A DNA stretch of 64,000 nucleotides from CAZOVB01 sp964583095 (lineage in GTDB: Bacteria; Planctomycetota; Phycisphaerae; SM23-33): contig CAZOVB010000001.1 of NCBI GenBank assembly GCA_964583095.1, positions 186,001 to 250,000 on the forward strand, read 5' to 3'. Made by a program: the position numbers and the translations under genes. How positions within the stretch are numbered: position 1 is the stretch's first letter; every line of letters begins with the position of its first letter. Below the pieces are notes generated by a model, which searched no databases, had not been told where the DNA came from, and worked only from the letters and a program-made list of their open reading frames with translations. Below, one piece after another: positions 8,679-15,933 of the stretch.

Positions 8679-9959
8679 ATGAGCATTGTCTGCATGAAAT
8701 TTGGCGGCACGAGCGTTGCCGACGCCGAGAAGATCCTCTCCGCAGCCCGTCGCGCCCTGGCCAAGCAGAAGCAGGGACACCAGGTCGTGATGGTCGTCTC
8801 GGCCATGGGCAAGACGACCGATCACCTGGTCGGCCTGGCCGGTCAGTTGATGGACAATCCGCCCAAGCGGGAGATGGACCAGTTGCTGGCCACCGGGGAG
8901 CAGGTGACGATTTCCCTGATGGCGATGGCCCTGGAGAGCCTCGGCGCCCAGGCGATCAGCTTCACCGCCGGGCAGATCGGCATCCTCACCGACGATGCCC
9001 ACACCAAGGCGAAGATCAAGTCGATCGACATCCGCCGCATCAAGCAGCAGCTGGACGCCGGCAGGGTGGTCATCGCAGCCGGGTTCCAGGGCGTCACCGA
9101 AGACGGGCACATTACAACACTGGGGCGCGGAGGCAGCAACGTGACGCTGGTCGCCCTGGCTGCGGCGCTGGGGGCCCAGACCTGCGAGAACTACACCGAC
9201 GTGGACGGCATCTACACCGCCGATCCGCGGATCGTTCCCAACGCCCGGAAGATCTCCCGCATCAGCTACGACGAAATGCTCGAACTGGCCAGCCTCGGAG
9301 CCAATGTCCTCCACAACCGGGCCGTCGAGTTCGCCAAGAAATACAACGTGCCGATTCACGTTCGCAGCAGCCTGAACAACAATAAAGGAACCATGATCGT
9401 GGCCGAAACCGATTCCATGGAACGCATCGTGGTCAGCGGAGCGGCCCTGAAGGACAAGCTCGCCCGCGTGACCCTCAAGAACGTCAAGGACATCCCCGGC
9501 GCAGCGGCGAAGGTCTTCCACACCATCGCCGCCCACGACATCGCCGTGGACGATATCATCCAGACCGTCCACGACGGCATCGCCACGGTGAGCTTTACCG
9601 TGGATCTGTCCGAACTGGCCGACGCCAAGGGCGTGATGGACAAGCTTTGCAGGCAGATGAACTGCGAAGTGCTCTACGAAGATCACCTGGCCAAGGTCTC
9701 GGTAGTGGGCGTGGGAATGCGGGTGCATACCGGCGTGGCGGAACGGATGTTCGAAGCCCTGGCCGCGGGCAACGTCAACATCGAGAACATCACCACCAGC
9801 GAGATCAAGATCTCCTGCCTGGTCAACCGCGACGAGGGCAAAAAGTCCCTGCAACTGGTCCACGACGCCTTCGACCTTGGCAACGCCAAGAGCAAGAAGA
9901 CCCGCAAGAAGGCCTCTTCGTCCCCGAAAAAGGCCAAGAAGAGCCGAAAGAAGAGCTGA
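8679..9959 (+). CDS. lysC: Aspartate kinase
   Basis: The enzyme phosphorylates aspartate in the first step towards lysine, threonine and methionine. The 426-residue product has the family start MSIVCMKFGGTSV, the GRGGSNVTLVALAAALGA nucleotide/substrate region near residues 148-165, YTDVDGIYTADPR near 171-183, and two C-terminal ACT-type segments (from about residue 260). The last 23 residues are Lys/Ser-rich, an unusual basic tail. The start was chosen because MKFGGTSV is the conserved N-terminus; its ribosome binding site is weak. The 144-base leader before it shows a small 7-bp hairpin (TGCTGCG/CGCAGCA) but no recognisable lysine riboswitch. Confidence 0.95.
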   Translation: MSIVCMKFGGTSVADAEKILSAARRALAKQKQGHQVVMVVSAMGKTTDHLVGLAGQLMDNPPKREMDQLLATGEQVTISLMAMALESLGAQAISFTAGQIGILTDDAHTKAKIKSIDIRRIKQQLDAGRVVIAAGFQGVTEDGHITTLGRGGSNVTLVALAAALGAQTCENYTDVDGIYTADPRIVPNARKISRISYDEMLELASLGANVLHNRAVEFAKKYNVPIHVRSSLNNNKGTMIVAETDSMERIVVSGAALKDKLARVTLKNVKDIPGAAAKVFHTIAAHDIAVDDIIQTVHDGIATVSFTVDLSELADAKGVMDKLCRQMNCEVLYEDHLAKVSVVGVGMRVHTGVAERMFEALAAGNVNIENITTSEIKISCLVNRDEGKKSLQLVHDAFDLGNAKSKKTRKKASSSPKKAKKSRKKS

Positions 9960-9987
9960 CCCATCGGCTCCCGGGGGGAGATTTGAC

Positions 9988-10638
9988 ATGGCCCAGAAGC
10001 AGCGAAACTCCGCCGGCCGCACGAAGCGCTTCCCCGGACGGCTTCACTTGCCTGTGGTGGTGCTGGCGTTGCTGGCCGGGGCCTTGGCCGTGGGCGACCG
10101 CATGGGGTTCTTCGGCAGGACGGACCCCGGCTTTGAGTACCTGCCCGAGCCCACCGCTTCTGAAGACCGCCGCAAGTACGACGGCAAGACCTTTCTCTGC
10201 GTCCGCGTCGTCGATGGCGACACCCTCGATATTGAGCCCCGGGACTACAACCGCCCCCATACGCGAATCCGACTCTGGGGTGTGGATACCCCCGAGACCG
10301 TCAAGCCCGAGACGCCTCCCCAGCACTACGGGCCCGAGGCGAGTCGATTCGTCAAGGAACTCTGCGAGGGAAAGCAGTTGCGCCTGGAGCTGGACCCCAA
10401 ACGGTCCAATCGGGGCAATCACAAGCGGCTCCTGGCCTATGTGTACCTGCCCGACGGGCGGATGCTCAACCGCGAGCTGGTGCGACTGGGCTACGCCTAC
10501 GCCGATCCAAGATTCGGCCACCGGTACATGCGAGCCTTCCGGCAACTCCAGGCTCAGGCCAGGCAGGCCGCCCGAGGCCTTTGGCACGAGGCCAAGGCAT
10601 CCGACCTGCCCTACTACTATCGCAACCGCTGGAACTGA
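9988..10638 (+). CDS. Membrane-anchored thermonuclease (SNase-like)
   Basis: The 216-residue product has one N-terminal membrane helix (about residues 20-36) followed by a staphylococcal nuclease domain, which hydrolyses DNA or RNA with calcium. The motifs VVDGDTL, IRLWGVDTPE (with the catalytic Arg and Glu) and KRLLAYVYLPDGRMLN (with the second Arg) are present, so the enzyme is probably active outside the membrane. The start ATG has a strong GGGGGGAG site 7 bases upstream. It lies 28 bases after lysC and may be co-transcribed, though no functional link is evident. Confidence 0.9.
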   Translation: MAQKQRNSAGRTKRFPGRLHLPVVVLALLAGALAVGDRMGFFGRTDPGFEYLPEPTASEDRRKYDGKTFLCVRVVDGDTLDIEPRDYNRPHTRIRLWGVDTPETVKPETPPQHYGPEASRFVKELCEGKQLRLELDPKRSNRGNHKRLLAYVYLPDGRMLNRELVRLGYAYADPRFGHRYMRAFRQLQAQARQAARGLWHEAKASDLPYYYRNRWN

Positions 10639-10661
10639 ACCCGTAGCCGCCAGGGCCAGAA

Positions 10662-12074
10662 CTACTCCTTGATATCGTCGGGGCCCTGCACGTTGGTGTT
10701 GTTGTTGATCTTCCTTCGCAGCTCCATGAGGGACTCGCTGTATTCGAGCATCTCTTTTCGCCACTGCTGGCGCGTCTCGGAGAGGTCCTTGGGCAGTTCG
10801 TCAATCAGTTCGGCTGCCCGGTCCAGGGCCATCTCCATCTGGTAGAGGTTGCGGAGGCACTTGGTGGTTCGCTGCTGCCAGATGATGCGTGACCTGGGAG
10901 TGAATTTGCCTTTGCTTCTGCCGGCGCCCCAGATCTGGTACCCGCCGTAGCTCAGCGGGTCGGACTGTACAGCCTTGAGCCACCAGCCGACGTACTGCTC
11001 ATGGACCTCTTCGATCTCCTTGTTGAACTTTTTCAAGACGTCCTGGTGGTACTCGGCCAGGATCTCCGCATATCCCTCGATGCGCGTCCAGCCTTCGAGT
11101 TTCAGCTTTTCGGCCAGGTCGTCCAGATCACTGACGGTACCGTCGCTGAGCCCGCAAGCAAGGGCTTCGGTGGAAGTGAGCGTCAGGAGTTCGCCCTTTC
11201 GGCTGATCATGTTGGGGCCCTTGCCCTCGTGAATTACGACTTTGCCGTCTTCTTCCTTCCAGTGAAGCTGGATCTCCGGATCGATCATCGCCTGGGCCAG
11301 CATCGGATCGTACCCGCCAAGAGGCGCGATCGCCCTTGCCGTCGCTCTCCAGACCGACTGGACCTTCTTATCGACATCGGAGACCATTCCTTCCGAGATC
11401 ATGATCGCCCGGGCCGATCCGAAACGACCGGTGGGGCTCATGTAGATCTCATCGCAGGCCATGGAGCTGATTGCCGCTGCCGAAAGGGCGTCCCTGGCCC
11501 AGACGACGATGCGAAGGTCGTCCTCGTATTTCTGGATCACCTCGGCCAGGGGCCTGACCTCATCGATCCGACCCCCGGGGGAGTCGACTTCCAGGACCAC
11601 CACGGTGGGCCTGCGCTTCAGGGCGTCTTCGAGGCTTCCCCGGAGGGTCGAGGCCAGGAGAGTCCTGCCGACCTCGCCCTTGAGGGGGACCAGGTAGTAC
11701 GAGGGCCCGGAGACCGGCTTGATGGCCGGAACCGCGGGAGGAGGAGGGTATTTGCCGGGGGGCAGGGGCGCTTTGGCCGCCGCCTTGACTGCGTGAGACG
11801 CGGTCTTGCCAGAGGGGCCGGCGGGTTCCTGCGAGGGATCATCCTTTTGCTTTACGACAACCTTCTCCCCGGCCTTTTGGATGCTCTTGACTTCCGAGGG
11901 CTTGAACGTCCAGATCATCTTCGCGCCGTACTGCTCGATTCGGAAGACCACCTTGTTCTCATCCTGGGATACGAGTTCTCCTTTGAACGTCCTGCCGTCC
12001 TTGAGTGTCAGCGTATCCCCGAGAAGAACACCGCCGAGCAACAACAACCAGCCAATTGTCCAGAAATGTTTCAT
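10662..12074 (-). CDS. Secreted NfeD/ClpP-like serine protease
   Basis: The 470-residue product has an N-terminal signal peptide (WTIGWLLLLGGVLLGDT), a short beta-rich module (DGRTFKGELVSQDENKVVF), a Pro/Lys/Ala-rich linker, and a ClpP/crotonase-fold protease domain from about residue 130. VVLEVDSPGGRIDE matches the NfeD oxyanion motif, and the segment ARDALSAAAISSMACDEIYMSP places a serine where NfeD-N proteases have their nucleophile. The C-terminal 150 residues are helical and charged and resemble no NfeD membrane domain. NfeD-N proteases cut membrane proteins such as stomatin. The substrate here is unknown. It is convergent with the thermonuclease gene and divergent from superoxide reductase. 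Confidence 0.75.
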   Translation of the reverse strand: MKHFWTIGWLLLLGGVLLGDTLTLKDGRTFKGELVSQDENKVVFRIEQYGAKMIWTFKPSEVKSIQKAGEKVVVKQKDDPSQEPAGPSGKTASHAVKAAAKAPLPPGKYPPPPAVPAIKPVSGPSYYLVPLKGEVGRTLLASTLRGSLEDALKRRPTVVVLEVDSPGGRIDEVRPLAEVIQKYEDDLRIVVWARDALSAAAISSMACDEIYMSPTGRFGSARAIMISEGMVSDVDKKVQSVWRATARAIAPLGGYDPMLAQAMIDPEIQLHWKEEDGKVVIHEGKGPNMISRKGELLTLTSTEALACGLSDGTVSDLDDLAEKLKLEGWTRIEGYAEILAEYHQDVLKKFNKEIEEVHEQYVGWWLKAVQSDPLSYGGYQIWGAGRSKGKFTPRSRIIWQQRTTKCLRNLYQMEMALDRAAELIDELPKDLSETRQQWRKEMLEYSESLMELRRKINNNTNVQGPDDIKE

Positions 12075-12190
12075 AGCTTACCCCATGAAATGGCCCAGAA
12101 AATGTGTTTCATCCACTGACCCATATCCTAGCAGGTGTTCGCCGGAAGGGAAACCATCAGGAGAGAGAAATTCAAAAATCTCCTGCCGGG

Positions 12191-12219
12191 GTGATTTGCC
12201 TCCTCAGAAATGCTATGCT
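12191..12219 (+). promoter_or_regulatory. Putative extended -10 promoter of superoxide reductase
   Basis: TGCTATGCT at 12211-12219 is an extended -10 element (TGN plus TATGCT). The -35 position, 17 bases upstream, is weak (GTGATT). It lies 48 bases before the start codon. Confidence 0.4.
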
Positions 12220-12267
12220 ACTGAAACGCGACTCTCGTGAGCACTTTCAACGGTAAAGGAGCGAAGC

Positions 12268-12657
12268 ATGGCCCAAGTACAAAGTGAAATTCTGTCCTGT
12301 GATGACTGCCCGATTCTGCTGGAAGTCATCCACGGCTGCGATCAGGACTCTTGCAGCCTGACCTGCACAGGCAAGCCTCTCAAGGCCCTGGCGCCCAAGA
12401 CGGCCGATCAGGGCAAGGAAAAGCACGTGCCGGTCGTCGAGAAGGTCGACGGCGGTTACAAGGTGAAAGTGGGCGACGTTCCCCATCCCATGGAAGACGA
12501 CCACTGGATCCAGTGGATCGAACTCCAGGCCGGCAAGAAGGTCTACCGCCAGTTCCTCGACCCCGGCGATGCGCCCGAAGCCGTTTTCAAGCTCGACGAA
12601 ACCGGGCCCGTAACCGCCCGCGAACACTGCAACAAGCACGGACTCTGGAAGGGCTGA
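12268..12657 (+). CDS. Superoxide reductase (desulfoferrodoxin-like)
   Basis: The enzyme reduces superoxide to hydrogen peroxide in anaerobes. At 129 residues it matches two-domain desulfoferrodoxin. The catalytic Fe(His)4Cys site is complete: His53, His73, His79, Cys121 and His124, with the KEKHVP lysine (Lys52). The N-terminal desulforedoxin-type iron site is altered: CxxC is present (Cys11, Cys14) but the usual adjacent Cys-Cys pair reads Cys33-Thr34, with extra cysteines at 24 and 29. The start has AAAGGAG upstream. The gene has its own promoter-like element and a strong terminator, so it is probably monocistronic. Confidence 0.93.
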   Translation: MAQVQSEILSCDDCPILLEVIHGCDQDSCSLTCTGKPLKALAPKTADQGKEKHVPVVEKVDGGYKVKVGDVPHPMEDDHWIQWIELQAGKKVYRQFLDPGDAPEAVFKLDETGPVTAREHCNKHGLWKG

Positions 12658-12691
12658 GCCCCGCCGGAACACGATGCCCAGACGCACCTGC

Positions 12692-12730
12692 CAGGCCCCG
12701 GCGCGTTGGATCGCGACGGGGCCTGCTTTT
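12692..12730 (+). terminator. Rho-independent terminator of superoxide reductase
   Basis: CAGGCCCCG (12692-12700) pairs with CGGGGCCTG (12717-12725). Inside, CGCG (12702-12705) pairs with CGCG (12712-12715) around a 6-base loop. The stem is followed by CTTTT. It lies 35 bases after the stop codon and isolates the downstream retron. Confidence 0.8.
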
Positions 12731-12744
12731 GCGCCTGCAAGGTC

Positions 12745-12773
12745 TTGCACCCCTGCAGGCTCGGCGCTAGAAT
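12745..12773 (+). promoter_or_regulatory. Promoter of the retron ncRNA/reverse transcriptase
   Basis: TTGCAC (12745-12750), a 17-base spacer and TAGAAT (12768-12773) form a good sigma-70 promoter between the superoxide reductase terminator and the ncRNA. Transcription would start near 12780. A 7-bp inverted repeat, GCCTGCA (12733-12739) and TGCAGGC (12754-12760), brackets the -35 box and could be an operator. Confidence 0.65.
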
Positions 12774-12780
12774 AGCTCCC

Positions 12781-12953
12781 GCTGTCTTGGCGCGCGTTCA
12801 AATGCAGAACGCAAGGCTGATGTTTCGTCAGCCCGGTCCCGATGGATCGCCCGCGAATCGGTGCGTTAGAGTCGCACTCTAAGCAAGACAGGGCCGGCCT
12901 GGGCGCATCACGCGCCCGGGCCGGTCGATCCTGTCTCTTGCGGGAAGAAGCTC
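12781..12953 (+). ncRNA. Candidate retron ncRNA (msr-msd)
   Basis: The region between the promoter and the retron reverse transcriptase is almost wholly foldable. Hairpins: GCGTTC/GAACGC (12794-12812), GGCTGA/TCAGCC (12815-12833), CCGAT/ATCGG (12839-12861), TTAGAGT/ACTCTAA (12866-12882), and a 13-bp stem (12894-12906 with 12912-12924, loop ATCAC). CTGTCTTG at the predicted 5' end (12782-12789) is perfectly complementary to CAAGACAG (12884-12891), like retron a1/a2 repeats. The same CAAGACAG can instead pair with CTGTCTCTTG (12931-12940), extending the last hairpin. Retron ncRNAs are the primer and template for msDNA. The msr/msd boundary and the branching guanosine cannot be fixed by eye, and the 3' end of the RNA is uncertain. 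Confidence 0.65.
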
Positions 12954-13910
12954 ATGGGAATCTTCGACTGGTTCAAACGCCTGTTTTCGTACTCACCCCC
13001 CGCTGATCCCTACCACCGTGGCCGGGGCCATTCTCAATCCGACTGGAATGAGAAAGCTCCTGCCGGCAGAGCAAAGCCGGGACGCGATCCAGCCTGTATC
13101 GCTCGCCTGCTGCAAATGCCCTACCTGGATCTGACCGACGTTCCGACGGCCTACCGGACCTTTACGATTCCCAAGCGCGATGGCCGGCAGCGCCGCATCG
13201 ACGCTCCCAACGAGGAACTCAAGAAGGTCCAGCGCAAGATCCTCCGGCGCGTTCTCTCGGGTCTGCGCAGCCACCCGTCCGTTCACGGCTTCGAGAGGGG
13301 CCGATCCATCGTCACCAATGCAGCCGTCCACACCGGCCAGGCCGTGGTCCTCCGGATGGACATCCGCGACTTCTTCCACAACACCCGCGCCGACCGGGTC
13401 TGCGATTACTTCCGGCGCGTCGGTTGGAACAAGGCTTCGGCCCGGCTTCTTACGCGGCTGACCACGCTGGAGGACCGCCTGCCCCAGGGCGCTGCTACCA
13501 GTGGGCGCCTGGCCAACCTAGTCAACTACCAGATGGACGTTCGCCTCACCGGCCTGGCCGAGAGCTTCGGCGCCAAATATACCCGCTATGCAGACGATCT
13601 GACCTTCTCACTTGCCCAGGACGTCCACCGCCACCCGAACCTCTTGATCTCGGCTGCCAAGGCCATCCTTGCCGACTACGGGTACACGCTTCATCACAAC
13701 CGCAAGCTCCACATCCGAAGGCGCCACCAATGTCAGGAGGTCACCGGGCTCTGCGTAAACCAGGGCGTCCGGCTGCCTCGCCGGACGCGGCGACGCCTCC
13801 GGGCCATCCGCCACCGGCAGGCGACCACCGGCCAATGCACGCTTACCCCGGATCAACTGGCCGGTTGGGACGCTCTGGAGAAGATGATCTTCACCCAGTC
13901 GCTCAGGTAA
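12954..13910 (+). CDS. Retron-type reverse transcriptase
   Basis: The 318-residue product has every retron RT hallmark: NAAVH (122-126, the NAxxH region X), VLRMDIRDFF with the first catalytic Asp136, LPQGAATSGRLAN (177-189), the catalytic YADD (212-215) followed by LTFS, and VTG (263-265, region Y). Retron RTs copy the msd part of their ncRNA into a covalent RNA-DNA hybrid (msDNA), and most characterised retrons act as anti-phage systems with an effector. TSG replaces the more common TSP after LPQG. The first 55 residues are a poorly conserved basic extension. The ATG is directly after AAGAAG and the ncRNA. The next gene is convergent and the previous one is separated by a terminator, so no effector gene is attached. 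Confidence 0.93.
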   Translation: MGIFDWFKRLFSYSPPADPYHRGRGHSQSDWNEKAPAGRAKPGRDPACIARLLQMPYLDLTDVPTAYRTFTIPKRDGRQRRIDAPNEELKKVQRKILRRVLSGLRSHPSVHGFERGRSIVTNAAVHTGQAVVLRMDIRDFFHNTRADRVCDYFRRVGWNKASARLLTRLTTLEDRLPQGAATSGRLANLVNYQMDVRLTGLAESFGAKYTRYADDLTFSLAQDVHRHPNLLISAAKAILADYGYTLHHNRKLHIRRRHQCQEVTGLCVNQGVRLPRRTRRRLRAIRHRQATTGQCTLTPDQLAGWDALEKMIFTQSLR

Positions 13911-13923
13911 TGAAGGCTCCGGC

Positions 13924-14958
13924 TCAGCCGGAGGCGATATCCAGGACGATCTTGCCGAACTGATTGGCTTCTTCCATGCGCCGGGTCGCTTGGCTCACCT
14001 GGTTCAACGGGAAAACCTTGTCCACGACCGGCTCGATTCGGCTGGTTTCCACCGCCCGCAGCAACTCGTGCATCTCCCGCTTGCCCCCCATCGTCGAGCC
14101 GAGAACCGAAACCTGGTTCCAATAAAGCAGCGACAGATTCGCCTGGGCCTGGGCGCCGCCGGTTACCCCACAGTGGACCACCGTGCCTCCCTTGGCCACG
14201 GCCTGGAAGTTGATGTCCCAGGTGGCCCCGCCGACCGAGTCGAGAATGACATCCGCTCCCCTGCCTTCGGTGAACTCTTTTACACGCGGGGCTACATCTT
14301 CGTTCTGGTAGTTGATCCCGGCCGAAGCGCCCAGGCTGGCCGCCTGCTCGAGTTTGTCGTCGCTGGAGGATGTTACGATCACCCTGGCACCGCAGACCTT
14401 GGCGATCTGGAGACCGGCCAGCGATACACCTCCTCCAATGCCGTGGATCAGCACCGTCTGGCCCGGCTGGAGCTTCGCCCGGCTCCGGAGCATCCGCCAG
14501 GCGGTCAGGTGCGACAGCGGCAGGGCCGCCGCGTGAAACCAGTCCAGGTTTTCCGGCTTGGGATAGACATTCGAAGCGGGAACGACGATCTGCTCGGCAA
14601 ACGTGCCACCCCGGTGAGCGCCGATGATTCCGTATTCCCGGCAGAGGCTGTCTTCACCCCGGCTGCAGGCCGGGCAGAGGCCGCAGCTCAGGCCCGGGTC
14701 CAGGACGACCTCCTGTCCCTCTTCCAGGCCTGTCACCCCATGGCCAAGCTCGGCGATGACCCCGGCGGCGTCGCTGCCGAGGATATGAGGCTTCTCCAGC
14801 GAAAACCGATCGGTCGTCCGTACCCAGATATCCAGGTGGTTCAGGGCCGACGCCTTTACCTCCAGAAGCACCTGCCCCGCCTGGGGACGGCTGGGAGGTA
14901 CCTCGGCCAACTCGATCTGGGCGTGGGGTCCGTGCTCGCGAATGACAGCCGCTTTCAT
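13924..14958 (-). CDS. Zinc-type medium-chain alcohol dehydrogenase / quinone oxidoreductase
   Basis: This 344-residue MDR-family enzyme oxidises or reduces alcohols, enones or quinones with NAD(P)H. The catalytic domain has NHLDIWVR and GSDAAGVI. A structural zinc loop is present (CGLCPACSRGEDSLC, four cysteines). The cofactor-binding Rossmann motif is HGIGGGVSLAGLQIAK, near residues 166-181. The start was set at the second ATG because AGGAGA lies 6 bases before it, while it would abut the first ATG at 14964. Substrate unknown. The CTCCGG/CCGGAG hairpin (13917-13933) between this stop and the convergent retron RT could limit read-through both ways, but lacks a U-tract. Confidence 0.88.
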   Translation of the reverse strand: MKAAVIREHGPHAQIELAEVPPSRPQAGQVLLEVKASALNHLDIWVRTTDRFSLEKPHILGSDAAGVIAELGHGVTGLEEGQEVVLDPGLSCGLCPACSRGEDSLCREYGIIGAHRGGTFAEQIVVPASNVYPKPENLDWFHAAALPLSHLTAWRMLRSRAKLQPGQTVLIHGIGGGVSLAGLQIAKVCGARVIVTSSSDDKLEQAASLGASAGINYQNEDVAPRVKEFTEGRGADVILDSVGGATWDINFQAVAKGGTVVHCGVTGGAQAQANLSLLYWNQVSVLGSTMGGKREMHELLRAVETSRIEPVVDKVFPLNQVSQATRRMEEANQFGKIVLDIASG

Positions 14959-15017
14959 TGACATTCTCCTTTTTGCGTTGAAGTCAATGAATTATAGAAG
15001 TCGGCTCATCCTCGGGA

Positions 15018-15827
15018 TCAGACGTTACCCTCCCGATGGGGCTGAATGCGATCCACCGCGAGCTTGCCTCGGATGGATTCCAGGCGAGAGGCGACGCGCC
15101 CGATCCGCCCTACCAGAAGCACCATGGGCTGTCGTCGGTGATCGGCAAAGGTGATGATCAGCCTTCCGAAGCCCTGAAGACGTTCCAGGAAATCTCCGGT
15201 GTCGATCCGCGTCGAGTACTCCTCCCGGCCTACCTGTTCTCCGGTTTCGGTGGGTCCGACCTGGATGTTCAGATAGTTGGGGGTAACGGCCACATAGTAG
15301 AACAGGCCTCGAACCCACGAGATCACCACCGCTACGAACATGATGATGGCAAAGGAGAAGTACGCCACGGCGTTCAGGCTGACATCCACCCGGGTGAACA
15401 TGCGGAAGAACGGTCCCAGCCAGTCCAGAAACGCCAGCCAGAGCAGCAGCACGACCACGAAGAGGATGATGATCATGATCATTTTGATGCTGACCTCGTA
15501 TTCATCGACGAGGAAATTCATGAAGAAAACAGCCAGCCAGATTCCGCCGATCCATTGCGACAGGAGCGGATGGTCGACGGGATGCCAGATCAGGGTAAGC
15601 ACGCCCGCAACCAGCGAGACGACAATCACCGGTACATAGAGGACCTTACGACTCCAGTTGAAGCAGACCATCCACTCGTTGATATCCGGATCTTCCTGGA
15701 GCTTTTTGGCCATGCGCACGCGGGTCCGAATGGTTCCGCGAAACAGTGTAGTAAAAACCACGCCAAGGAGAATCAGCAAGAAAGGTACGGCAAAAACGAT
15801 CCACTTGACAATGTCCCAGTCGCCCAT
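15018..15827 (-). CDS. Conserved-type membrane protein of unknown function
   Basis: The 269-residue product has about five hydrophobic helices (near residues 7-28, 60-80, 90-108, 113-133 and 150-172), then a soluble tail of about 95 residues. The tail starts FYYVAVTPNYLNIQVGPTE, which resembles the beginning of bacterial PH-like domains that follow membrane segments. I do not recognise the family. A ribosome binding site AAAGGAG precedes the start, and TTGATT-17-TACAGC (15849-15877, minus) may be its promoter. It is 59 bases upstream of the dehydrogenase gene on the same strand. Confidence 0.75.
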   Translation of the reverse strand: MGDWDIVKWIVFAVPFLLILLGVVFTTLFRGTIRTRVRMAKKLQEDPDINEWMVCFNWSRKVLYVPVIVVSLVAGVLTLIWHPVDHPLLSQWIGGIWLAVFFMNFLVDEYEVSIKMIMIIILFVVVLLLWLAFLDWLGPFFRMFTRVDVSLNAVAYFSFAIIMFVAVVISWVRGLFYYVAVTPNYLNIQVGPTETGEQVGREEYSTRIDTGDFLERLQGFGRLIITFADHRRQPMVLLVGRIGRVASRLESIRGKLAVDRIQPHREGNV

Positions 15828-15848
15828 GGGTGTCTCCTTTCGTTACCG

Positions 15849-15877
15849 GCTGTACCGCGCAGCCTTGGAGGAATCAA
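15849..15877 (-). promoter_or_regulatory. Weak promoter of the 15018-15827 membrane protein gene
   Basis: On the minus strand TTGATT (15877-15872), a 17-base spacer and TACAGC (15854-15849) lie 22 bases before the start codon. Confidence 0.35.
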
Positions 15878-15933
15878 GCCCAAACCCGCAAGGTCCCCGG
15901 GCGTTTCCTGCCCGATCGTCCCGGTGGGGGCTG

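Noticed and set aside
11001..12119. Open frame on the plus strand opposite the NfeD-like protease
   Set aside because: The protease frame has a signal peptide and catalytic motifs; the opposite frame has none.
12774..12782. AGCTCCCGC as the retron a1 repeat pairing with GCGGGA and AGCT near 12940-12952
   Set aside because: It overlaps the -10 box TAGAAT and would lie before the expected transcription start, and the pairing needs a 4-base bulge. CTGTCTTG with CAAGACAG is a better fit.
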